A stretch of DNA of 64,000 nucleotides from RGIG3077 sp964490175 (lineage in GTDB: Bacteria; Bacillota; Clostridia; Oscillospirales; Ruminococcaceae): the NCBI GenBank assembly GCA_964490175.1, contig CAZBAI010000005.1, forward strand, positions 1 through 64,000. The letters are read 5' to 3'. A model generated the notes under the pieces. That model was not told the origin of the DNA. It worked only from the letters and a program-made list of their open reading frames with translations, and ran no database searches. Made by a program: the position numbers and the translations under genes. Below, in pieces: positions 51,973 through 62,800 of this stretch. Numbering within the stretch: the stretch's first letter is position 1; every line of letters starts with the position of its first letter.

Positions 51973-53715
51973 TCAGTCTTCCTTGTTGTTCATTCTCTTC
52001 TTGGAGATGAGGTAAACGCCTGCGCCGGCAGCCATTGTTCCGCCGATTACGTAGAAGAGCGTTGTACCGATACCACCGGTTGAGGGGAGAGATGAACCCA
52101 TGCTGTTTTGAATTGTAATGCTTGCAGCACCGGTATTCACATCACCTTCTTTAGGAGTACCGTCGCCAACGGAAACACTAATTGCGGTAAGTGCTTTTGT
52201 TGGGTCAAAATCATCCCAAACTTGGTCATTTACGGTTGTAGCGTCAAGTTTAACTTCAAAAGGATTAGCGGCAAGGTTATAACCTGCGGGTGCTTTTGTT
52301 TCCTGCAAGTAATAAGTGCCCTCGTCAATACCGATAACCTTGAACAAGCCGTCTTCATTCGATGTCAATGTAGTTGCATCGGTTTCGTCAGAAACCCATC
52401 CTTCAAAATATCCCTTATCACTAACAGTAGCATAATACTTAGTGTCACCGTTTAAACAGTAAAGAATAAATTCTGCACCTTCAAGCTTTTCTTGAGTAGC
52501 GCCGTTAACCTTATTTACATCAAGCTCATATGTAAATACAATGACCTTATCTACAGGTGTGTCGTGTGTGCTATCAGGTGTATCGTCATTTTCATCGGTT
52601 GTATCGGGAGCATACTCATCATTGGGGTTGTTTGAGTATGTGAGTTTAACCTCGTTTGTCTGGCCGTTAAGTCCGATTACGGCAAATTGGGTAAGAGAAG
52701 CTGTGTATGTAACCGTAACGATAGAATCCTTTGTAACGGCAATTGTTTTATCATTCATATCAACAGCTTGTTTAATATCCTCAAAGGTAACTGTGAGTAT
52801 ATGGTTGCCTTCTTCATCATCAACAGTACTGATTTTCAGATTATTGTTACCGTTTCCGTATTTATAGCCAACCTGAGTGCCATCAATGAAAACTTCGATA
52901 TCATTGAAATCATCAAACTCTTTGCCGAGTGTATCGGTAAACTTATAGTAATAAGCCGAATAATCATCAAGATTAGAGGGCAATGTGCCGTAAAGCTGGA
53001 AAGGTATTATATCACCGATGTCATAATCGGCAACGTCGTTGTACTGGTTGCCTACTTGATAATTATCATCACCTGCAAACTCTTCGCCATTTGGGTTAAC
53101 TGTATTGGTTGAATTTTCCTTAACCTTTTTGATTACCTCAGGGTAAGAAGATTTAGGATTAGCTTCTGCATCGCCGACAACTCTAAGGATATATCTGGTC
53201 ATTGCGGGAACACCAGCATCGGTATCCATTACAAGCCAATAACCGTATTCAACATTCTCTACTTTATAGCCGCCCGGTGCTACGGTAAGTTGTGTGGTTG
53301 ATCCGGCAAGATATTTACCGATAACAGCTGCAAACTTCTTCGTAAGTTCGGCGTCGAACGAATTATCAAATTCAGACAATACTTTTGCAAAATCAGCAGC
53401 GGTAGTGCAGTCTTTAAAAGGAGTATCCATGTTAATTGCAATTGCCTGAAGTTCGGCAACAATAGCATCTTCATGCGACAAATAAGCAACGCCTTTGCCC
53501 CATGTAATATTGGAAAGAATGCCGGTTGCTTCATCATAATCGCCGTCAAAAATCTGCCAAGCTTCGTATGTATGACCTGTTTCCGTTGTGGTGATTGTGA
53601 TTGAGCCTGCATCATCGGCGGCAAACGTTGTCATGCCCATCGGCACGAACATGCACGAAGCAAGCGTGACTATTGCAGCTATGCCCGCAAGTTTTTTCAT
53701 TGTTGAGTTTTTCAT
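51973..53715 (-). CDS. Major pilin, SpaH/EbpB-like, LPXTG-anchored
   Basis: This 580-residue protein starts with a signal peptide (Lys-rich, ending TTFAADD) and ends in a sorting signal: LPSTG (543-547), a hydrophobic segment and KKRMNNKED. The middle holds an isopeptide/fimbrial domain (about 210-365) and a C-terminal CnaB-type domain with the E-box YYLQETKAPAGYN. A pilin-type lysine region (YPEVIKKV) lies near 190. The sortase should cross-link it into a pilus shaft. AAAGGAG precedes the start. The giant adhesin gene is directly upstream, the sortase downstream. Confidence 0.93.
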   Translation of the reverse strand: MKNSTMKKLAGIAAIVTLASCMFVPMGMTTFAADDAGSITITTTETGHTYEAWQIFDGDYDEATGILSNITWGKGVAYLSHEDAIVAELQAIAINMDTPFKDCTTAADFAKVLSEFDNSFDAELTKKFAAVIGKYLAGSTTQLTVAPGGYKVENVEYGYWLVMDTDAGVPAMTRYILRVVGDAEANPKSSYPEVIKKVKENSTNTVNPNGEEFAGDDNYQVGNQYNDVADYDIGDIIPFQLYGTLPSNLDDYSAYYYKFTDTLGKEFDDFNDIEVFIDGTQVGYKYGNGNNNLKISTVDDEEGNHILTVTFEDIKQAVDMNDKTIAVTKDSIVTVTYTASLTQFAVIGLNGQTNEVKLTYSNNPNDEYAPDTTDENDDTPDSTHDTPVDKVIVFTYELDVNKVNGATQEKLEGAEFILYCLNGDTKYYATVSDKGYFEGWVSDETDATTLTSNEDGLFKVIGIDEGTYYLQETKAPAGYNLAANPFEVKLDATTVNDQVWDDFDPTKALTAISVSVGDGTPKEGDVNTGAASITIQNSMGSSLPSTGGIGTTLFYVIGGTMAAGAGVYLISKKRMNNKED

Positions 53716-53816
53716 AATTTTTCTCCTTTAAATTTAAATTTTGGCGCAAGGGGTGCGGCGTAAAGCCACTCGCCGCTTCTTCCCCTTTGCAATGTGTTTG
53801 TGTTTTGATTTATAAT

Positions 53817-56800
53817 TTAGCTTTGGCAATCTTGCCTCCGCTTAAATCCGTAAATTCCGGCAAATGCTATCAGCATAAGTCCAATGCCGACAGTGTAATA
53901 CCTTTGTGTTCCCTTTCCGCCGGTTGAGGGCAGGGAGGTTGCTGTATCGTTTGGTGTATTCTTAACGGTTGCGACTGCCTTTGAGGGATTTGCCGCATTT
54001 ATGCAGTAATCGCTCTCAATCGGTGTGTCGTCGCCGTCCGAAAAGCTGTAGCTCGGCGTAAAGCCGTTTGCCCCGACTTCCTTAATCCAGTAGTAGTAAG
54101 GATTGCCGTTTGAATCGTATACGGGGAGGTTTAACACCTGCGCCCAATTATCGCTTGATGTAAGCTTGATTGTTTTGACAAGCTCGGGGTATTGTGTGCC
54201 GCCGCCTTGCTCTGTCAAGCCGCCTGCATACGCCGCTAACGTGCGCAATGAATATGATGCGGCGGCGGGGGTGGAGGAGGCGTAGGTGATGGTTAATTTA
54301 CCGCTTGGATTATTTTGGTGATTACTTAATGTAATCTTTGACGGTTGATATCCCTCATTAAATGTAAAGGTAATTATACCATCAGATGCATTCAAATCAT
54401 ACGCAAAATCCGTCAGTTTGGAGTTTCCTTCTTCAATGGTAAATACATTAGAGTTGTAGCCGACTTTTGCGCAATTATCACCGTCAAAACTGATAACAAT
54501 AAATTCCCATTGACCAGCTGTGTGATTCAACTGTAAGCTAACGCTTTCTATCGTTTTTTCGGAATCGTAAGATACATCAGTGGTGTTGCTATCAAATGAT
54601 ACAACATCTTGAAGTATCTCCTCTACAACGGTAATCGCAACAGTTGCTGTTTCATTGGTAGATGTATTTGTCGCTGTGATAACCGCCGTGCCCGAAGTGT
54701 TTTTGGCAGTTACTGTATTTCCACTGATTTCAACAAGGTCACTTCCCTGTGTAACAGTATATACAATATCACCCGTCATATTAGGTGTAAGCGTTACAGA
54801 ACCGCCGTATTCAAGCGTTGCTTCATCCGGCGAAACGCTGAACTTTTCATAAACAATTACGGTGAATGTTGCCGTTTTTGACCAATTGTCACCTTTAGCT
54901 GTTATTCGCTTTTCACCTACCGCTACGCCTGTAAGCATCATTTTACCATCACTAACGGCAATCTTCACAATTTGCTCATTGTTCCATCCATCATAAGCAT
55001 TTATAGTTGTCGCTGATGTTATTGTTACACTTTCGCCAACAGCCACTCTCACAACAACATTTTCGTTTTCAAAAATGTCAGCGTTGATAACTTTTATATC
55101 AACCTCTGCCGTTTTGCCATCGCTACGTGTTGCGGTGATTGTTACATCACCTGCCCCAACGCCCGTGACCGTGCCGTTTTCATCAACCGTTGCGATTGAA
55201 TCATCGCTTGATGTGTAGGTAAACGTGCCGTAACCCGGGCTTGGCGTAACTTGAACCGTGCTGCCAACGGAAACCTCGGTAGCTGTGGCTGAAATCGTAA
55301 ACTCACTCGGCAACGTTACCTTTAGAGTTGCTTCGGCTTCATAGATATCACCGTCAATTGTAAGCGTGCCCTTTACCGTAACTTCGCCCTTGTCAACGCC
55401 TGTTAAGATGTTGCCGCTAAGGGTTGCGGCTGTGCCCTCGGTTATTTCGTAGGTAATGCCTGCGGTTGATGTTCCGTCGGAAAGCTGCGCCGAAATTGTT
55501 GAGGTTTTGCCTGTTTCAATTTCGCTTGGCGTCAATGTCAGCGACAATGTCGGCTTGTCGGTAATTGTTATGTTGACAGTCACCTTTTGTCCGTCATTGT
55601 CGGTGACTGTCATTACCGTGTCACCGGGAGCTTGACCCGCAGTAATCGTAATCGTCTTGCCGTCAAATTCAGCTGTGGCAAGGTCTTTACTGAATGTTAC
55701 GCTTTGAATGTCCTTGTTGACCGTAACTTGTGCCGTTTTGCCGTTTGTTACGGTAATTTCGCCGTTTTCGGGGCTGACAAGCGCAAGCTGAAGCGGCATA
55801 ATTTCAAGTCCGTTTCCGCCTGTGTTTTCAACAATGTCACGATAAATCTCAATCGTAACGCCCTCGTTAAGAACGTGATTTTCATCTGCCCAAAGCTTTT
55901 TAACGGTTAGGTCAAACGACTTTGTGTTGACAACTTCAATTGTTATTGCGCTCGTTTGTGCGGCGTTGCCGTTGGTGTTGCCATATGTGACAATGTATCC
56001 GCTCGGCACATCTTCAACAACCTGATAACAGTATTTTTCGCCGTTAAGGTCGCTCACTTCAAGGTCTGTAATCGTGGTTTGCCAGTTTTCATCTGCTGTA
56101 ATTGTGATTTTTTCGCCGATTTGTGTCCACTCGGTCGCACTTTCAAGCTTTTGCATAAGCTTTAGCTGTATGCTTGTCGGTCGGTCTGTGCTGTCATCGT
56201 CAACCCAAGTTTTATTTACCGTAATTGACGTTTTTTCTGTATCGACAGTGTTTTCAAGCGAAATTTTGTCGCCGTCATTGTCGATAATCTGACCGTTTGC
56301 ACTGTATTTAACCGTATAACCTGTGGTCTTTTCGACAACGTAGTAAACGTAATTGTCGTTTTCTTCGTTCATCGTTGGCAACTCAATGCTAAGCTGCCAA
56401 TCGGCGGATTTTAAAAGCTCATACGTGCCAACGTGCTCATACTTTGTTTCATCGGTTATGTTCTCGGGAATATCGTCAATATTCTTCGGTGTTTCCGTTG
56501 TTCCGACGCCGTAGTATGTGTTGATGGCGCTTGCAAGCGTTTCGGCAATTGCTTCATATCCTTTTGCATTCGGATGGCAACCATCAGCCAAGTTATCGCC
56601 GACAGATGTCTTGATATCAACATAAACAGGTTTGTTTTCGCCTGTATATGTGGCAACCAAATTCTGCAACATCAAGTTGTAGTCATTTACCAATTCGTCC
56701 GACTTTGCCTGACAAGCATCCGTATCATTATTGAAATTACTGATATTGTATCCCTGTCGTTGCCACCAATCAAGCGCCTTAATCCTCGGCACAGAGCATA

Positions 56801-59800
56801 CAAAAATAACTGTGTCGGTTCCGCTCTTTTCGTATACAGCGTCAATCAATGATTTCATATTAGACTGCATAGTTTCCATGGAATCATTAGAATTAAGCAA
56901 GTCATTCGTGCCTGCTAAAAGAATTACAACATCTGCCGAAGTTGCATATTCCGAAGAACTATAAGCCTGTTTTATCTCATTGATTTTTCTGCCGTCTTGA
57001 GCGACTTTATATACAGACACACCGTCACCCAATAATGTCTGCAAAACAGCAGGGTATGTTTTATCTTCCGATACATATCCTTGGAAAGTACCCTGAGTGA
57101 TTGAATCGCCGTTTGCCATTATCTTCAACCCACTCGGCAACGTTTTGCCGCCGCTGCCTATCATATCAACATCGGGTCGGCGATAAACATCAACCTCAAT
57201 GCTGTCGGGCAAAAGCTTGCTGTCGTTTGGTATTGTGACTTTGTTTGTATCAATCCAACTCTTTTCGATGGTGATACTTCCGGGCACATAGTTTGTGACA
57301 GTAATTGTCTGTTGAGATGCAAGGTCGCTTCTGCTGTAGCTTGCCTTGTATGTCTGCGTGCTGCCCGAAACTGCGGTTTCAATCACATAATAGTAATAGC
57401 GCAAGCCGCTTTCGGAATCTTTATAATCAAGTTTTTCCCACTTATGCGACCAGCTGTTTTCAGCATTAAGCGTAACTTCTTCAACAAGTGTTCCGCCTGT
57501 TTCGTCAACGCCCTCGGTCGGCTGCGGCGTTGTGGTTTTATAAAGCGAAACATTAACGCTATGTCCGCTGTGGTCTGCCGAATCAGACCATTTTTTGTTT
57601 ACGGTAACGTCAACGCTTGTCGGGGTGTTGTCCTTATTGGTGACGGTAATCGTACCCGACGAGCCGTTTATGTTATAGCCGACGCTGATTGTAAATCCGT
57701 AAATCAAGTGCCGCTGTTCGGCGGGAACATTCTCAACGGCTGTAAATGATGTATAATCATCTAAATCGTATTTATCTCGGTCAACAATGCACGTCCAATT
57801 GTTGGCTGCACTGACGGTAAACTCACCGATAAGTTCTTTTACGCCCGTGTCGGAACGTATTCCGTAGAGCGAAATCGGAACACTATCAAGCGGCGGATTC
57901 TCCAAAGGCTTATTGTCCGATGTCGTCCAAACCTTGTTTATCTTAATGCCGGCAGTGTTTTGAATATTGATTGTGACCTGTTCGTTTTCGTTGCCGTCTG
58001 TCCAATTCGGATTATTATTTGTACCGTTACCCGTGTAAATCGGCTTGATTCCGACGGTTTGATAACCGCCGTTTTCATCAAGTGTCGGCGTTACTTTACC
58101 GTTTTCATCACGTGTGCCGAGTACATAATCTTCCGCATCTTCCAGATAATAATACGTATTATCGCCAATCCTATAGCCGATTTCCTTAACGTAATAGTAA
58201 ATCGGTTTTCCCTGATATCCGCTTGGCAACAATCCCCATGCGGCTGTATCTTCCGTTCCGACTTCCTGCGGATTTACAAAGTCGGTATCCAAAAGACTGC
58301 TGAAAGAATCTTTTTCGACTTTATTAAGCTGCTCGGGGAAGCCCGTAGACTTCTTTACATAAGACCAATAAAGTTCAACAATAGATTTTACCTCAGCATC
58401 TTCTCCGATTTGCTCAAGTGCGGTTTCATCCCACGTTTTTGCAATCGAAATTTCAATCATCTTGCTGTTGTTGAGAATAAGCTCACCCGTGGTTGAAACC
58501 GTTGTTACATTTTCGCTAAAGCCATTGGGGGCTGCATAGTTTGAATCTTGATAGGCAAAGTAATATACAGCTTGAAACTCGCTGAAAAATGCCGAATACG
58601 GACTGTCGCACCCTGCAAGATAGCCTTGCAGCAAATCTTCAAACACAGCAGATTTTCTGCCTGCCGCATTCATAGATTCTCTAACCTTATTGATATAATC
58701 TTGATATTGAGAATTTTCAGCATTTAAATAATTCTCATTGAAATCAACTGCCAGGTCATATCCTTGATATCCGAATGGCATTGACGTTTCAATCAGCTTA
58801 TAAAGCTTACCGCTTTCAAGGTTAATATCAATCTTTCCAAGCTCAAAAGTGAACGCATTGCTCGGAATAGTGTTATCGGTTATATGTGCGACTGTTCCAT
58901 CGTCTTTTTCCCAGACCGGAGTGACGGTGTTGCCGTTGTCACCTACCGTTTGGTCTACCGCAAATACCCAACATTTGTAGGTTTCGTCATAATAAGCCAT
59001 TTTAAACGTTGCCGCAACGGTAACGCTGTAGTCGCTTATGCTGACCTTTTTGATTGAGGGCACGGTGTTTGCCGTAATTGTTCCGGTTGATTCGATTATG
59101 GTAAACTCTTTTTCGTCAGCCGAATCGGAAGCGTTGTAGTTGCCTGTATCAAACGAAATATTGTTATTAAGCTTGATTGTATCGCCCGTTTTTGTTCCGC
59201 TTACGCTGTAAGCATAAGTGATTACAATCGGCGTTTCATCAGGCACTGTCATCGAAAGAGTTGCCGTTGAAAGCTGTGTAGTTCTAACAGCCTTAGCCGA
59301 AACATCGGTGACGTAATCGTGGTAGTATTGACCCCAATTATAATCAATATCGTGACTACGAATTTCTAAAGACGAATACTCTTGATCAACAGTAAATGTA
59401 TATGTCCACTGCTTGGTATTTTCATCGTATGTTGCAATGTTGTATAGCGAAAGCTCAGAATAACTAATATTTCCCCACTGATCCGTAGTGTATTTACGCA
59501 ACCAAGGTCCTAGATTATTATCCCTGTTACTACTTGATTTTTCACTTGCATCAATCACAAATGTAATTACATCGCCGACCTTATATCCGCTTGTCGCCGT
59601 CCATACATTGTATTCGTTATCAACCGATTTTGAAAACTCCAAGTCGGTTTCAACAGTTTCGTAAGGCTTGTAGTCAACATGGTAGCTTGTATTTAAATTA
59701 ACGGTTTCGTCCGCTGTATAATCAAGATAAATGCCGCCTATGCCATCATCCTTATATTCGTAACCGAGAAGCTTTTCAAACTTAATCGAAGTCAGGTTGA

Positions 59801-62800
59801 CATCCATTTTTGCAAGCTCATCTGCCGAAATCGAACTGTTGTTTGTAATATAGTCAACTATATCAAAATCATCATAAATATCGACAAAGTCACCATTGGC
59901 AAGGTTTTTGCCCTCGGGATTGAACACAACTTGATATGTAAAAATACTTCCGCCTAAATATATTGCCTTCTTTTCAATAAGGCTGTCATCAGTGCCGCCC
60001 GATGTTTGGTTTGTAACAATGATTTTGTTTGTTGTAGATTGAGCGCTGTCGCTTTTGGAAACAACGGTGTTTTCAATCAAAACGCTGTTAGTGCTCTCAA
60101 TCTTTTCATCCAAGGTTGCTTTTTCAATGCAAATGTAGTATTCAATTTTTACAGCAGAGTTGTATTTAATATACAAACTGTCATCGCTGTAAGTGTAATA
60201 CTCATTACCGCTACCCTTGTTTAACGTGCCTGTCCAGTTATTGCTCCAAGTAGCAGTCGGCTTATAAGGGTCGCTTTCGCAAAGCGTCCAACCTTGGGGC
60301 AAAGCGTCGGTCAGCTCTGTCGCACTGCCTTTAGGCTCAAGCGAATACTTAATAACGTAGCATTCCTTGCCGTCAATTGTGGCAGTGGTCAAATCTTTGG
60401 GAGAAATGACCGAATTGCTTGCAATTGCGTTTCCGTCACTGTCATAAGCGGTTTTCTTTACTGTGTCCGCAGGCTTGTTGGTGACGGTAATCGTCGTATT
60501 ACTTGTCGGCGTTACGCCGTCGTTATTATTATAAAATGCATAATAACCGTCAATATCCTGCTCGATAACCTTATAAATATACTCGCCCGGCGAAGTAGCC
60601 GTTGCAAGGTTTGAAAGGTTATATGTCCAATTTCCGTTATCATCGGGGGTAACGGTAATTGTGTCAACCTTTTCCCAACGCTGAATGGAGTATTCAACTG
60701 ATGTAACGTGCTCGGAAGAATTGTTCTGATCATGATTGTTATACCATGTCTGCAAAACTACATTTGAAAGATCCTGCGTTATGTCAAACGTCAATTCAAT
60801 GTAATAATCGCTGACAGTTCCGTTCCATCCTTCTTGAATCCATTCACCGGCAGAGTTTGAACCGCCAAAGCATCCGTTGAAATATCCAATATAACCATAG
60901 CTGGAGTTGATTCTCAGCGTAATGGTATCCCCTGCTTTTAAATCACAAAGCTTATACTCACAATGTGACGGTTTGTTTTCATCATCATAATACTGATGTC
61001 TGTCATCATCGGCAACTGTTTGGCTGATTGCGGCAACACCTTTTGTCGTTCGGTAAACATCGAGCTTAATACTTTCAATATCCGTTGTAGTGTTGTTTCC
61101 GGAATAATCCTGCCAATTTTTCTTGATTACAATATTATTCTTGGTGTTTGTAATATTGACCTTGTCGCCGATTTTCGGATTTTGCGATTCAACATTGTTT
61201 ATCTTATAAACCGTAACATAGCCGTCAATGCTGTCTTCTTTTACGATATATTCAAACTCATCGCTAAGTCCGTACCATGTAAGGGTCTGCCAGTTGCTGC
61301 CGGTAAGCGTCTGCGCAGAAACAAGCACTTCTGCACCGTCAACAATTTTATACAGCGAAACCTTAACATCTGTCGGTCGGTCGCTTGCAGAGCCATCGTC
61401 CCACTGCTTTTCAACGGTGATGTTATTTGAAGTGTTCGTAATCTTGAAATACTGATTATTAACACCGTCAATATAATTGTCACTGTATGTTGTTGTAAAG
61501 CCGTCAATTTTACTTACTTCAACAACTCTGTATACATAATCAGGGTTAAGTGCAGTCCATGTATATTTTAACGAACCGGAGGTAAGAGTTGCTGTATAGG
61601 CATTACCGCTCTCGTCTTGATAATCTGCCCACTCGGCGTTTTCATCATTCTTATCTCTGTATTGCAGTTTAACGGTAACATCGGGCAATGTAGTTCCGTT
61701 TTGATATCCCGACCATACCTTTTCAACCTCAACGCTTACAAGCGTGTTTGTTATGGTAAGCGTTTGACCGACTGTAACGGTTTGGTCAACTTTGCTGTAT
61801 ACTGTGGCATAACCGTCAAGGGTCGATTCTTCAACATAATACGTAGCGCTCGGGTCAAGCTCATACCATGTAAGGGTTTGCCAATCGCTGCCGTCAAGCG
61901 TTTTCGGCTCGCCGACCGCTGTTTTTGTGCCGTCACTTTCAAGCTTATACAAAGTAACGGTAGCGCCTTGTGTACTTTGACCAACCCAATGCTTTTTAAC
62001 CTCGATGTTGTTTGAAGTGTTCGTAATCTTGAAATACTGATTATTAACACCGTCAATATGATCGGCGCTGTATGTTGTTGCAAAGCCGTCAATTTCACTT
62101 TCTTCAACAACTCTGTAAACATAATCGGGGTTAAGTGCAGTCCATTTATATTTCCAGCTGTTTTCGGTTGAAAGCGTTGCACTGCCGTTTTCATAATCAG
62201 CCCAAGTAGCGCCGTTATCGGCACTGTATTGCAACTTAACTTCAACAGACGAAAGTTCTTTTGCAGGGTCATAGTTTACCCAAGATTTTTCAACTTCAAC
62301 GCTTACAAGCGTGTTGATGATTTCAATAGCAGCGCCGTTTGTGTTTACGCCGTTGTTATTGTTATAAGTTGTTTTATAGCCCTCAATCGAGCTGATTTCA
62401 CGAACTCTGTAATATATATTTTCAAGTCCGTCGGCGTTTGATGTGGTTTTCGGCAAATCATTGATTACAAGACTCCAAGAATCTTGACCGTCAACCATTG
62501 AAATGGTAAATTCATCAGCATTTCCATCGCCGTTGCCGTCGTAATCAGTCCATTCGCCGTTATCGCCGATTTTTTGCTGCAAGATAAATGTAATATCCTG
62601 TCGCTTGTCGGCAATATTATTGCTGTCAGACCATGTCTTTTTAACAGTCAGACCGATTGTTTCAACATAGTTTTCGGGGATTTCGGTGTACTCAAAGCTA
62701 TCGTCGCCGTGTTTATCGCCGTTAAACGTTGCGCTATTTCCAAAGTGTGCGGTAGTGCCGCTGTTTTCACCCACAACGCCCGAAATATCGGCAGTTGTGT

